DNA of 64,000 bases. Source: an uncultured Duncaniella sp. (lineage in GTDB: Bacteria; Bacteroidota; Bacteroidia; Bacteroidales; Muribaculaceae). This document shows positions 17,463 to 26,446 of this stretch, piece by piece; within the stretch, counting starts at the first letter, position 1; each line of letters opens with the position of its first letter. The stretch is taken from assembly GCA_910578515.1 (NCBI GenBank), contig CAJTQR010000001.1, forward strand, positions 496,001-560,000, read 5' to 3'. The translations under genes and the position numbers were made by a program. The notes beneath the pieces were generated by a model. That model worked only from the letters and a program-made list of their open reading frames with translations. It searched no databases and was not told where the DNA came from.

Positions 17463-17984
17463 ATGAGCAAGACAACACTACAATTTCTGCTATTGGGCTT
17501 TATTCTGGTGCTTGCACAGGTAATCGTGTTCAATCACATTTGCCTGTTCAATATGGCTGTGCCCATGGTGTTCTTCTATCTCATCATCCGCTTGCCAATA
17601 ACACTATCAGTCAACTGGCTACTCACCATAGGCTTTTTCCTTGGGCTGACTGTTGACATATTTTCCGATACATACGGCATGAATGCGCTGGCATGTACCG
17701 TGGAGGCTATGCTCCGCCGCCCTATCCTGCGTCTCTATGTGCCACGTGAAGAGGACTTGACACGCCCCGAACCGTCGATGTATTCGCTCGGCACGTCGGC
17801 TTATCTCAAGTATCTCCTCACCATGACCCTGCTTTATTGCACTCTTATATTCTTAATCGAAGCCTTTACTTTCTTTAATCCTATCCAGCTCGTGCTACGA
17901 ATAGTATCCAGTACCATCCTCTCGATGGTTCTGATGCTGGGTATTGACAGCTTAATGACACCAAGAAGTGAGAAAAGACTATAA
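17463..17984 (+). CDS. mreD: Rod shape-determining protein MreD
   Basis: Small integral membrane partner of MreC. The 173 aa are mostly hydrophobic with about five or six membrane segments; FFLGLTVDIFSDTYGMNALA is the family's conserved core. Its end overlaps the start of the PBP2 gene by 17 nt. Confidence 0.88.
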   Translation: MSKTTLQFLLLGFILVLAQVIVFNHICLFNMAVPMVFFYLIIRLPITLSVNWLLTIGFFLGLTVDIFSDTYGMNALACTVEAMLRRPILRLYVPREEDLTRPEPSMYSLGTSAYLKYLLTMTLLYCTLIFLIEAFTFFNPIQLVLRIVSSTILSMVLMLGIDSLMTPRSEKRL

Positions 17985-19830
17985 TCTCGAAAAACGTCGA
18001 TATGTCATAGGCGGTTTCATCGTGATTATCGCCCTGATATACATTGCCCGCCTGTTCAGCCTGCAGGTGGTAGACTCCAAATATAAGGACTATGCCGACT
18101 CTAATGCGTTTCTGCGCAAGGCGGTATATCCGTCACGCGGTATAATCTATGACCGCGACGGGCGGCTTGTGGTGTACAATCAACCTGCTTACGATGTCAT
18201 GATGATACCCCGCGACGTGAAGGAATTTGACACAATCGACTTTTGCCGCGCGCTCAACATAGCTCCCGAGGACCTCCGTAAGCGAATTGCCGACATGAAG
18301 GACCGCCGCCGCAATCCAGGGTACTCCACTTATTCGCCCCAACGTCTGCTCACACACCTCACAGCCGAGGAGTATGGACGCCTGCAAGAAAAACTGTACC
18401 GTTTCCCGGGCTTCTACATACAGAAACGCATCCTTCGCGAATACAACTATAAGAGTGCTGCAAACGTGCTCGGAAATATCCGTGAGGTATCCCAGAAAGA
18501 TATCGACAAGGACCCTTATTACATGGCAGGTGACTATATCGGCGACATCGGAGTGGAGCATACTTACGAAGAGCATCTGCGTGGCACAAAGGGTGTTGAA
18601 GTACTGATGCGCGATGCACTCGGTCGTATCCAGGGACGCTATGAGGAAGGTGCACTCGACCGCGACGCTGTGGCGGGTAAAAATATCAAATTGAGCCTTA
18701 ACATTGAGCTCCAGCAATATGCGGAGTCTCTGATGATGAATAAGAAAGGTGCGGTTGTTGCCATTGAGCCATCAACCGGCGAGATTCTATGCCTCGTATC
18801 GGCTCCTACGTACGACCCGAGTCTGCTCATAGGCAGGGAGCGAGGCAATAATTACAACAAGATGATGAAGGACCTGGACAAACCGTTGTTCAACCGAGCT
18901 ATCCAGGCAACCTATCCTCCAGGCTCCACATTCAAGCCTACACAGGGATTAATCCTACTTGAGGAGGGTATCATCACCACCGGCACCATGTTTCCCTGCG
19001 CTCATGGATTCATATCGGGAGGACTGAGAGTCGGATGTCACGGTCATGGCTCTCCCCTGCCGCTTAAACCTGCACTGCAGACCTCGTGCAACGCATATTT
19101 CTGCTGGGGCTTCAAAGCAATGATTGATAAACGAAGCAAATACGGTAGTTCGGCAAACGCTTTTGATATATGGAAAAAACATATGGTGTCGATGGGCTAC
19201 GGCTATAAACTGGGTATTGACCTGCCCGGTGAGTACCGAGGCTTCATCCCTAACGTTGATTTCTATAACAAATGGTATGGAGCCGGGCATTGGAGCGCAA
19301 ACACCATCATCTCTGTGTCAATCGGTCAGGGTGAGATTCTCGCAACCCCGCTTCAGATTGCCAATCTGTGTGCCACTATTGCCAACCGTGGGCATTACAT
19401 CACTCCGCATGTCGTAAAAGAGATTCAGGATACCGTTGTGCCGTCACAGTATCTTGAGAAACATACACCAACCATCGCCTCGCATTGGTATAACGATATA
19501 GCCGAGGGTATGCGCATGGCGGTCACCGGTGGTACTTGCCGAGTAGCCAATCTTGCCGATATCGAAGTCTGTGGCAAGACGGGTACAGCTCAGAATCCAC
19601 ATGGTAAAGACCACTCTGCATTCATGGGATTCGCTCCCTATCACAATCCCAAGATTGCGATAGCTGTGTATGTGGAGAATGCGGGATTCGGTGCTACATT
19701 CGGTGTGCCTATCGGCTCGCTTGTCATGGAACGCTATCTGAGAGGTTACATTCCTCCCGAGCGCAAATATCTTGAAGAGCGTATGCTACAGTCAAACACA
19801 ATCCAGTTTGCCGGCACAAAAAAACATTAA
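17968..19830 (+). CDS. mrdA: Penicillin-binding protein 2 (class B transpeptidase)
   Basis: Cross-links peptidoglycan during elongation, working with RodA. The GTG start at 17968 lies inside mreD. A single N-terminal membrane anchor (about residues 11-30) is followed by the PBP dimerisation domain (SRGIIYDRDGRLVVYN) and the transpeptidase domain with S320-T-F-K323, S373-C-N375 and K537-T-G539. Length 620 aa is normal for Bacteroidetes PBP2. As a beta-lactam target it is notable beside the beta-lactamase at 1863. Confidence 0.95.
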   Translation: MRKDYNLEKRRYVIGGFIVIIALIYIARLFSLQVVDSKYKDYADSNAFLRKAVYPSRGIIYDRDGRLVVYNQPAYDVMMIPRDVKEFDTIDFCRALNIAPEDLRKRIADMKDRRRNPGYSTYSPQRLLTHLTAEEYGRLQEKLYRFPGFYIQKRILREYNYKSAANVLGNIREVSQKDIDKDPYYMAGDYIGDIGVEHTYEEHLRGTKGVEVLMRDALGRIQGRYEEGALDRDAVAGKNIKLSLNIELQQYAESLMMNKKGAVVAIEPSTGEILCLVSAPTYDPSLLIGRERGNNYNKMMKDLDKPLFNRAIQATYPPGSTFKPTQGLILLEEGIITTGTMFPCAHGFISGGLRVGCHGHGSPLPLKPALQTSCNAYFCWGFKAMIDKRSKYGSSANAFDIWKKHMVSMGYGYKLGIDLPGEYRGFIPNVDFYNKWYGAGHWSANTIISVSIGQGEILATPLQIANLCATIANRGHYITPHVVKEIQDTVVPSQYLEKHTPTIASHWYNDIAEGMRMAVTGGTCRVANLADIEVCGKTGTAQNPHGKDHSAFMGFAPYHNPKIAIAVYVENAGFGATFGVPIGSLVMERYLRGYIPPERKYLEERMLQSNTIQFAGTKKH

Positions 19831-19856
19831 GTCGTCTATAAACAAACTCCAATAAA

Positions 19857-21320
19857 GTGCAACAAGACACCACAGGTACATCAGTTCTAAAATATGTAGA
19901 TTGGTTCACTGTAATAGTCTACATTCTTCTGGTCACCGCCGGAATGGTGAGTATATATGCCGCCAGCTATGACTTTGACCATGCAAATATGCTGAGTTTC
20001 ACCGAATTTTCAGGGAAACAGTTCCGTTGGATAGGTCTGTCGCTCGGATTAGGACTGATACTGCTGCTCATAGATGTTCGTGTCTATGAGAATTATGCCT
20101 ATGTGATTTATGCCGGAGTACTTCTGCTGCTGTTGGTTACCATATTCATAGCACCTGATATCAAGGGGTCACGTTCGTGGCTCGTGCTCGGACCAATGAG
20201 TCTGCAGCCGGCCGAATTTGGCAAATTCGCCACTGCGCTGTGTCTGGCAAAACTGTTTTCAAGCTACAATTTCGTTCTCAATGCCTCACGCAAAAACTAT
20301 GCAAGGGCGCTATTGATAATCTTCCTTCCTGTCATATTGATTCTCGGACAGAAGGAGACCGGCTCAGCGCTCGTGTATCTGTCGCTTTTCTTCGTGCTTT
20401 ATCGCGAAGGAATGAGCGGTTTGGTGCTTCTCGCCGCTTTGTGTGCGGTGGTATTCTTTGTGGTGGAGGTTAAATTCACGGGCACATTGCTGCTTGGCAT
20501 TCCTGTCGGACAGGCAGCTGTATTCATGATGATTATGACACTTGTCTTGGCTATGCTTGCCATATATTGCAAGCATGTCGAAGCGGCGAGAAATGTGTTT
20601 CTATGGTATGTCGGCACCGGCATTATTGTAGCTGTGCTCACATGGCTCAATATTCCAGTCCCGGGAATGGCGTATTTCTTATTTGCCATCGGTGTTTCGC
20701 TTGTCTATTGTATATTGCTGATGTTCAAGACTAAGGCTCGCAATCTAATCATCACCGTAGGAGCAGCTCTTGTTTCCATCGTATTTCTTTTTTCGGTCAA
20801 CTACGCCTTCACCTCGATTCTCCAGCCTCACCAGCAGATGCGTATCAAGGTGGCGCTTGGGATTGAAGAGGATTTGCGAGGTGCCGGCTATAACGTCAAC
20901 CAGTCTAAAATTGCCATCGGTTCGGGGGGCGTTTTCGGTAAAGGGTTTCTCAACGGCACTCAGACTAAGCTTAAATATGTGCCTGAACAGCACACAGACT
21001 TTATCTATTGTACTATCGGCGAAGAGGAAGGCTTCATTGGGGCTGCCGGAGTATTGCTTCTCTTCCTTATCCTCATACTCCGCATCATCTCTCTTGCCGA
21101 ACGTCAACCTACGGTATTCGGTCGAGTCTACGCCTACTGTGTGGCAAGCTACCTCATATTCCACATTGCCATCAACATAGGCATGGTCATAGGATTATGC
21201 CCTGTAATCGGTATCCCTCTCCCATTTTTTAGCTATGGCGGCTCCTCGCTATGGGGATTCACATTCCTTCTCTTCATCCTGCTCCGCATCGATGCATCTC
21301 GTCGCGAACGCTCATTCTAA
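19857..21320 (+). CDS. rodA: Rod shape-determining protein RodA (SEDS glycosyltransferase)
   Basis: SEDS-family peptidoglycan polymerase acting with PBP2. It starts with GTG and shows about ten or more membrane segments. Typical motifs are KGSRSWLVLGPMSLQPAEFGK, the EEGFIGAAG segment near the catalytic loop (EQHTDFIYCTIGEEEGFIG) and the C-terminal GLCPVIGIPLPFFSYGGSS. At 487 aa it is longer than E. coli RodA (370), because of extra membrane and loop sequence in the middle, as in Bacteroidetes. It is the last gene of the elongasome cluster. Confidence 0.94.
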   Translation: MQQDTTGTSVLKYVDWFTVIVYILLVTAGMVSIYAASYDFDHANMLSFTEFSGKQFRWIGLSLGLGLILLLIDVRVYENYAYVIYAGVLLLLLVTIFIAPDIKGSRSWLVLGPMSLQPAEFGKFATALCLAKLFSSYNFVLNASRKNYARALLIIFLPVILILGQKETGSALVYLSLFFVLYREGMSGLVLLAALCAVVFFVVEVKFTGTLLLGIPVGQAAVFMMIMTLVLAMLAIYCKHVEAARNVFLWYVGTGIIVAVLTWLNIPVPGMAYFLFAIGVSLVYCILLMFKTKARNLIITVGAALVSIVFLFSVNYAFTSILQPHQQMRIKVALGIEEDLRGAGYNVNQSKIAIGSGGVFGKGFLNGTQTKLKYVPEQHTDFIYCTIGEEEGFIGAAGVLLLFLILILRIISLAERQPTVFGRVYAYCVASYLIFHIAINIGMVIGLCPVIGIPLPFFSYGGSSLWGFTFLLFILLRIDASRRERSF

Positions 21321-21434
21321 CATTTGCTGTTGCATTGATATTCCAACGGAATATTGGTTATACATGCCAATACATTCCTGAAATAATGAATTTCCCACCC
21401 ACTACTGCACATTTGATTTGATAATACAAATAAA

Positions 21435-21480
21435 AAATTCAGCCATTTAGTCATCGCGGACCAAATGGCTGAATTTATTT
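21435..21480. terminator. Bidirectional terminator between rodA and the MFS gene
   Basis: A 14-bp perfect stem (21435-21448 with 21463-21476) sits between two convergent genes; the minus-strand side is followed by six T. Confidence 0.8.
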
Positions 21481-21509
21481 GTTTTCAGTGAATAATATCT
21501 TGGTTGGCT

Positions 21510-22958
21510 TTATGCTTCGCCGTCTATACGCATTTCATCAAAGTCAGCCTTAATATTGGGCTCTTCAAGTCCATAATGATGCTTGGCATTCATAGCCTTG
21601 AGGACTATACCGAAAATAAGAGCAAGTACTCCGAGCGATGCGAAGAAACACATTGGAGCAGTGTAATTGTACATCATCGGGTCCTCAACACCGGGATTGG
21701 TAGAGGTAAGAATCTTACCGATAATGATGGGAACAAATGCCAGACCGATATTCTGCACCCAGAATATCAATGAATATGCACTGCCGAGGAATCGCTTGTC
21801 CATAATTTTGGGAACCGAAGGCCAAAGGGCTGCAGGAACCAATGAGAATGAAACACCGAGCACCACTATTGCAGAGTAAGTGATTAGTTCGCTCTTTGTC
21901 GCAGGAACCACAAATGCAAATGTGAGATGACATACAATCATCAGAATCGCACCAAGAATAAGCATTGACGCACCCTTACCTTTCTTGTCAAGGAAAAAGC
22001 CGAGGAACGGTGTCAACAGACCTGCACCGACAGGGAACCAACGGAAGATATCGGAAGCCTGAGTCTCTGATATACCGAGGTTACACTGAAGCATATTGGC
22101 TGCATAGCGCTGGAACGGGAAGATGGCGGAATAGTAGAGCACACAAAGCAATGCCACAATCCAGAAAAGTTTGCTCCTGAAAATGGCACCCACATCAGAG
22201 AGTTTGAACTCCTCTTCTGAAGCTTCCTCTGCAGCCAACTTTGCCGCCCCCATCTCCTTGTCAAGCTTTGTATCCATAAAAGTGAACACAATATATGAAA
22301 GAAGACCGATACAGAGCAACGCCGAGCAAAATGCAACCGGAATCACTACTGACGGTGTACCCATCCAGTTGGCAAGGCGGGGAGAAATCGAGAAGATTAC
22401 AAACACACCAAGACGAGCGATAGCCATCTCCGCACCCATAGCAAGTGCCATCTCCTTACCTTCAAACCATTTTGCAAGAGCTTTTGAAACTGTGATACCG
22501 GCCATCTCACATCCACAGCCGAAAATCATGAAACCAAAAGCAGCCAACTTGGCACTGCCGGGCATTTCAACCCACCAGGAATTAAGCCATTGGTCGAGCG
22601 CTGTACCCTGGAATATATCGCTGATAGCATAAAGCTTTATAAATGCACCTATCACCATGAGCGAAGCCGAGAGTGTACCGGTAAACCTGATACCCATCTT
22701 GTCAAGGATTATACCGGCAAGAATCAGGAATCCAAACACATTTAATATATACTCGGCACCTGCATAATAACCGAATGCATCAGGCGACCAACCTCTCTGT
22801 GTCTGTATCAGTGATTGAAGCGGAGACATCACATCAACAAACATGTAGGCAAACAGCATCATCGAAGCCACGAGCCCCAATGCTGTCCACCGTGCCCACG
22901 CTTTGTCGGATAGCAGCTTGTGCACGGGTTCTACAACATTTTGATTAACTTTTTCCAT
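21510..22958 (-). CDS. MFS transporter (OFA-like)
   Basis: Twelve-helix major facilitator of 482 aa in the inner membrane. The N-terminal half has the long hydrophobic segments and GIILDKMGIRFTG loop typical of the motif-A position, and the cytoplasmic middle loop is acidic (KEMGAAKLAAEEASEEEF). Two-domain layout and sequence style resemble the oxalate/formate antiporter group, but the substrate cannot be inferred. It stands alone, convergent with rodA and divergent from the AI-2E gene. Confidence 0.85.
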   Translation of the reverse strand: MEKVNQNVVEPVHKLLSDKAWARWTALGLVASMMLFAYMFVDVMSPLQSLIQTQRGWSPDAFGYYAGAEYILNVFGFLILAGIILDKMGIRFTGTLSASLMVIGAFIKLYAISDIFQGTALDQWLNSWWVEMPGSAKLAAFGFMIFGCGCEMAGITVSKALAKWFEGKEMALAMGAEMAIARLGVFVIFSISPRLANWMGTPSVVIPVAFCSALLCIGLLSYIVFTFMDTKLDKEMGAAKLAAEEASEEEFKLSDVGAIFRSKLFWIVALLCVLYYSAIFPFQRYAANMLQCNLGISETQASDIFRWFPVGAGLLTPFLGFFLDKKGKGASMLILGAILMIVCHLTFAFVVPATKSELITYSAIVVLGVSFSLVPAALWPSVPKIMDKRFLGSAYSLIFWVQNIGLAFVPIIIGKILTSTNPGVEDPMMYNYTAPMCFFASLGVLALIFGIVLKAMNAKHHYGLEEPNIKADFDEMRIDGEA

Positions 22959-23010
22959 TAATTATTAAACTGATTTATTGTTTTTATGAATTTTATCACG
23001 ATAGCAGCTA

Positions 23011-23018
23011 CAAAATTA
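23011..23018 (-). promoter_or_regulatory. -7 box of the MFS gene
   Basis: CAAAATTA reads TAATTTTG on the minus strand, 52 nt ahead of the ATG; the -33 is not clear. Confidence 0.5.
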
Positions 23019-23105
23019 CATAAAATAACGGAATATTAGAATTTAATTGCTAATTTCGCTGAAAATAAAAGGTTGTTTTCAGATTACCTCCAAACTATCA
23101 TTTCT

Positions 23106-24221
23106 ATGCTTGTACGCCAACGCTATGACCTTGACCGCACAGTGCGCCTTGTAATAAACTGCGTGCTATTTGTTGCCCTTATATGGCTTATAAATACTTT
23201 AAAGGATGTGTTGCTCCCATTTTGTGTGGGATGCCTCATAGCCTATCTCTTCGAACCATTCGTGCAGTTCAACCGCCGACTGCTCAATCTCAAGGGGCGT
23301 ATCCTCGCCACATTCATCACCCTGTCTGAAATGGTTTTCATATTTCTTCTCATCTGTTTCTTCATCATCCCCATGGTGATGAACGAAGCCACACAAATGG
23401 CTCACATGCTGAAGACGTATGCAACATCCGAACTGCATATACCATTTGTGCCGGAATCATTTCATGAATTTCTGAGAAAACATGTGGATTTCAATTTTAT
23501 CGCTTCAAAACTCACTCGTGAAGAGTGGACAAAAATGATTGAGGACGGTCTGTCGGCATCCTGGTCTGTTATTACAAGTTCAATATCGCTGATTATAGGC
23601 TTGCTCAGCTGGGTGATTGTATTTCTATATGTCATATTCATCATGATTGACTATGAAAAGATATCCGCCGGTTTTCGCCGCATGGTGATGCCCAAGTATC
23701 GACACATAGTCTTCAAGATTGGACGCGATGTAAAGACCTCCATGAACCAATATTTCCGCGGACAAGCATTGGTATCATTCATTGTAGGGGTCCTTTTCAG
23801 TATCGGATTCCTCATCATAGGTCTTCCTTTGGCTATAGTTCTCGGAATGTTTATCGGTCTGCTCAACATGGTTCCTTATCTCCAGCTAATTTCCCTCGTA
23901 CCCACTACCCTAATCTGTATAGTAAGTTCTGTGAGCGGCGATGTAAGCTTTTGGATGTTGTTTTGGGAGGCAATGTTGGTGTATATTGTAGTGCAGGCAA
24001 TTCAGGACCTCTATCTCACACCCAAAATCATAGGAAAAGCCATGAGCATGAATCCGGCACTCATATTTCTATCATTGTCAATATGGGGTACATTGCTGGG
24101 TTTTATAGGGCTAATCATTGCTATTCCTATCACTACCCTCTTGATGGCATATTACGATGAATATATCATCCAGCCTCATGAGCGGAAACGCGAACGCTTG
24201 GAAAGAAATTCGCAAGAGTAA
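23106..24221 (+). CDS. AI-2E family transporter (PerM/TqsA-like)
   Basis: Polytopic inner-membrane protein of the AI-2 exporter/PerM superfamily, with about eight membrane segments. Typical features are LPFCVGCLIAYLFEPFV near the N-terminus, the helical periplasmic stretch around residues 90-150 and the conserved GLLNMVPYLQ and PKIIGKAMSMNPALIFLSL motifs. The ATG at 23106 (MLVRQRYDLDRTVRL) is chosen; a TTG at 23073 is in frame but its AAGG abuts it without a spacer. Transported substrate unknown. Confidence 0.85.
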   Translation: MLVRQRYDLDRTVRLVINCVLFVALIWLINTLKDVLLPFCVGCLIAYLFEPFVQFNRRLLNLKGRILATFITLSEMVFIFLLICFFIIPMVMNEATQMAHMLKTYATSELHIPFVPESFHEFLRKHVDFNFIASKLTREEWTKMIEDGLSASWSVITSSISLIIGLLSWVIVFLYVIFIMIDYEKISAGFRRMVMPKYRHIVFKIGRDVKTSMNQYFRGQALVSFIVGVLFSIGFLIIGLPLAIVLGMFIGLLNMVPYLQLISLVPTTLICIVSSVSGDVSFWMLFWEAMLVYIVVQAIQDLYLTPKIIGKAMSMNPALIFLSLSIWGTLLGFIGLIIAIPITTLLMAYYDEYIIQPHERKRERLERNSQE

Positions 24222-24263
24222 CCGTTGTTTCTCTTTTACAACCGATTTTAAATTCTCGTTTAC

Positions 24264-24310
24264 TTCCTCTCTGGTTGCTATTTTTATGGCTTTCCAGAGA
24301 GGAATTTATT
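24264..24310 (+). terminator. Terminator after the AI-2E transporter
   Basis: TTCCTCTCTGG (24264-24274) pairs with CCAGAGAGGAA (24294-24304), followed by a T-rich run. Confidence 0.85.
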
Positions 24311-24516
24311 TTTTATTATTTTTTAACACTATTATTTTAACCTTTTTGATGCCTTTTTGATGAGTTTTACCTTAGGTTTTCAAAAAAATTTCAACCTCTT
24401 CATATTTTTTTAGCCAACAATTTTATGCGAAAACAGGGTATTTTGCCTTGAGATTTTAACATTTATACACATATAAATAAATTTTACGTTAACATGCGTT
24501 AATTATACCGGAAAAA

Positions 24517-24548
24517 TTTGGAGGGTATCAAAAAAGTGCCTACCTTTG
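24517..24548 (+). promoter_or_regulatory. tRNA-Pro promoter
   Basis: TTTG at 24517-24520, 20 nt, TACCTTTG at 24541-24548; the tRNA begins 20 nt later. Confidence 0.75.
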
Positions 24549-24567
24549 CATCGCTTTTCAGAAATAT

Positions 24568-24641
24568 CGGGGTGTAGCTCAGTTGGTTAGAGTACGCGTC
24601 TGGGGGGCGTGAGGTCGCTAGTTCGAGTCTAGTCACCCCGA
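24568..24641 (+). tRNA. tRNA-Pro (GGG)
   Basis: Acceptor CGGGGTG (24568-24574) pairs with CACCCCG (24634-24640), with A73 at 24641. The D-arm is GCTCAGTTGGTTAGAGT, the anticodon GGG lies at 24602-24604 in a CTGGGGG loop, and the T-arm contains GTTCGAGTC. CCA is not encoded. The anticodon stem uses two wobble pairs. The prophage integrase follows directly, so this tRNA 3' end is the likely attachment site. Confidence 0.93.
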
Positions 24642-24649
24642 CAAAAGTA

Positions 24650-24695
24650 AAGCATCGAATATCAGACACTTGCAGTCTTATTCGATGCTTTTTTT
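24650..24695 (+). terminator. tRNA-Pro terminator
   Basis: AAGCATCGAATA (24650-24661) pairs with TATTCGATGCTT (24679-24690), followed by T-run. Confidence 0.85.
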
Positions 24696-24728
24696 GTTCT
24701 AAGGCAACCTTAAAAAAAGACCGCTAAT

Positions 24729-24787
24729 GTTTCAAATTGTTTCAACGCGTTTCAATGCGTTTCAAAATACAAGCGGAATACAAGCGG
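24729..24787 (+). repeat. Phased direct repeats before the integrase gene
   Basis: GTTTCAA occurs four times at exactly 10-bp steps (24729, 24739, 24749, 24759), immediately followed by two tandem copies of AATACAAGCGG (24766-24776, 24777-24787). GACCGCT at 24719 and AGCGGTC at 24783 flank the block as inverted repeats. Same-face repeats between tRNA and int suggest integrase-arm or directionality-factor sites. Confidence 0.6.
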
Positions 24788-24805
24788 TCGCCCATTTTAA
24801 GGCTT

Positions 24806-25996
24806 ATGGTAACAACTCGCTTTTATCTTGATTGCCGCGACTGTGCTCCCGGCTCTCCTGCTCCCCTCAAAATCGTTCTTACACTCAAAGGTGTCCGCGC
24901 CCTCATTGCCACCAACATCTCCCTGCTCCCCACCCAATGGGACTCCCGGCGGCAAATCGTAATCGGTCATGCACGCAAGCAACAATTCAACTCTCTGCTT
25001 GCCGAGCAAAAAATCGCCATCGACTCCATTTTGTTCAGGCTCTCCTCTGCCGGGGAACTGCGTGGGCTTCGCGCTTGCGATATCCGGCGGCTTGTTCTTG
25101 CCGAGCTCCATCCCGAAGCTGCTGAGAGCGAGTCCAAGCGTGTAACTTTCCTCGCTCGCTTCAACTCATTTATTACCCGTCGTTCTTCCGGCACCCAACG
25201 CATCTACCTTACCACTCTTACGCGTATGCGTGCGTATCTTAATGAACGCCTTGACGCTCTCGCATTCGAGGACATAACGGTGCAATGGCTGCGCGACTTT
25301 GATAAGTTTCTTACCAAGACCTCCCCCTCTCGCAATGCCCGGAATATCCACTTCCGAAATATCCGCGCCGTTTTCAATGACGCTCTCGACGATGAGGTAA
25401 TCTCCTGCTATCCGTTCCGCAAGTTCAAAATCGTTCCTGAAAAGACGCGAAAACGTGCGCTTACCGTCGAGCAACTACGCAACTTGTTCTCTGCATCGGT
25501 TACCTCTGCGTCCGAGCAACGCTACCTCGACTGCTTCAAACTCATCTTCATGCTCTGCGGCATTAACATAGTTGACCTTTGCCACCTGACCTCCGTTGTC
25601 AATGGTCGCATCGAATACTCCCGTGCCAAGACGCACCGACTCTACTCCATAAAGGTTGAACCCGAAGCCGCTGTCATCATTGAAAAGTATCGCGGCGCAA
25701 ACCTCCTGCTCAACTACGCCGACACCTGCTCCGACTACCGCTTCTTCTACCGTCACCTCTGCGAGTTCTTACGTGGCTTCGGTCGTTCGCTATCCCTCTC
25801 TCCTCTGTCTACCTATTGGGCGCGTCATTCGTGGGCGACCATAGCTGCATCCCTTGACATCCCCAAAGAAACGATAGCCGCTGCCCTCGGTCATGGTGGC
25901 AACTCCGTTACCGACATCTATATTGATTTTGACCGGTCTAAAGTAGATGCAGCCAATCGCAAAGTCCTCGATTGGGTACTTTACGGTAAAAAGTAA
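24806..25996 (+). CDS. int: Tyrosine-type site-specific integrase
   Basis: Recombinase that would integrate and excise the prophage at the tRNA-Pro gene. An N-terminal arm-binding region is followed by a SAM-like core-binding domain (about 115-215) and the catalytic domain with R340 in ARHSWATIA, H363 in ALGHGG and the nucleophile Y372 in TDIYIDF. In place of the first catalytic Arg the motif reads LCGINIVDLCHL, as often in Bacteroidetes phage and ICE integrases. The ATG at 24806 (MVTTRFYLDCRD) is chosen; an in-frame TTG at 24737 would run through the repeats. GC content is higher than in the flanking DNA. Confidence 0.9.
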   Translation: MVTTRFYLDCRDCAPGSPAPLKIVLTLKGVRALIATNISLLPTQWDSRRQIVIGHARKQQFNSLLAEQKIAIDSILFRLSSAGELRGLRACDIRRLVLAELHPEAAESESKRVTFLARFNSFITRRSSGTQRIYLTTLTRMRAYLNERLDALAFEDITVQWLRDFDKFLTKTSPSRNARNIHFRNIRAVFNDALDDEVISCYPFRKFKIVPEKTRKRALTVEQLRNLFSASVTSASEQRYLDCFKLIFMLCGINIVDLCHLTSVVNGRIEYSRAKTHRLYSIKVEPEAAVIIEKYRGANLLLNYADTCSDYRFFYRHLCEFLRGFGRSLSLSPLSTYWARHSWATIAASLDIPKETIAAALGHGGNSVTDIYIDFDRSKVDAANRKVLDWVLYGKK

Positions 25997-26094
25997 GTTA
26001 TTTTTGACAAATTTTGCGTTTAACGCGATTCCGTAGGTTTGGCTACCTGTTGCCGAGGTCAACTCTCCTAAGGATGCCCAACGGACTAAAAACG

Positions 26095-26181
26095 ACAAAA
26101 ACGAAAACGCCCCCTGGAATAGCATCAGGGGGCGAACTTTGGAGGTGAGCGCGTCTGCTTTGCGCTTATTCTCCACAACAA
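26095..26181 (-). ncRNA. Candidate small RNA
   Basis: A consensus minus-strand promoter (26187-26218) is followed within about 50-75 nt by a GC-rich hairpin (26108-26134) and T-rich sequence, with no ORF between. The unit would make an RNA of about 85 nt. Its role is unknown. Confidence 0.45.
26108..26134 (-). terminator. Terminator-like hairpin of the candidate small RNA
   Basis: CGCCCCCTG pairs with CAGGGGGCG; on the minus strand TTTTCGTTTTTGTCGTTTTT follows. Confidence 0.6.
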
Positions 26182-26186
26182 CGGTA

Positions 26187-26218
26187 CAAATGTAGCAAAA
26201 GTTTCAACAAATTGCAAA
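26187..26218 (-). promoter_or_regulatory. Consensus promoter of the candidate small RNA
   Basis: On the minus strand TTTG (26218-26215), 20 nt, TACATTTG (26194-26187). Confidence 0.6.
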
Positions 26219-26349
26219 AAATAAAATAACATCCGGCTACAATCCCTTGCGGTCGGATGCACAAACCAACATGAATATGCTTAATCTTATCAATACTCAA
26301 ATTTAATATCGCATATGTGCCAAAACCTTGCACCATGATGTTAAATAAC

Positions 26350-26385
26350 AAAAAACGCCCTATCCATCGCGGACGGGGCGTTAAA
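26350..26385 (-). terminator. Terminator of the prophage late operon
   Basis: On the minus strand AACGCCC and GGGCGTT arms (26382-26376 and 26360-26354) with an inner GTCC/GGA pairing are followed by six T. It ends the leftward late transcript after the spanin-like gene. Confidence 0.8.
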
Positions 26386-26446
26386 AACAAAATAACCAAA
26401 TAACTAAAATCAAAAAAAGCTAACCCAAATTATGTATGGTCAAGTA

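Larger units (their letters stand above)
24222..24567 (+). other. AT-rich intergenic region before the tRNA
   Basis: No gene is seen in these 346 bases. It contains the AI-2E gene terminator (24264-24310) and the tRNA promoter (24517-24548); the rest is very AT-rich. Confidence 0.7.
25997..26446. other. Intergenic region at the end of the lysis operon
   Basis: No convincing gene in 450 bases. It holds a small transcription unit on the minus strand (26095-26181) and the terminator of the late operon (26350-26385). Confidence 0.6.

Noticed and set aside
24729..24787. CRISPR-like repeats
   Set aside because: Units of 7 bp at 10-bp steps with 3-bp spacers and no cas genes; better explained as protein-binding sites.
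25790..26176. 128-codon minus-strand frame over the integrase 3' end
   Set aside because: Mostly antisense to the catalytic part of int; its start lies in the candidate small-RNA region and composition is shadow-like.
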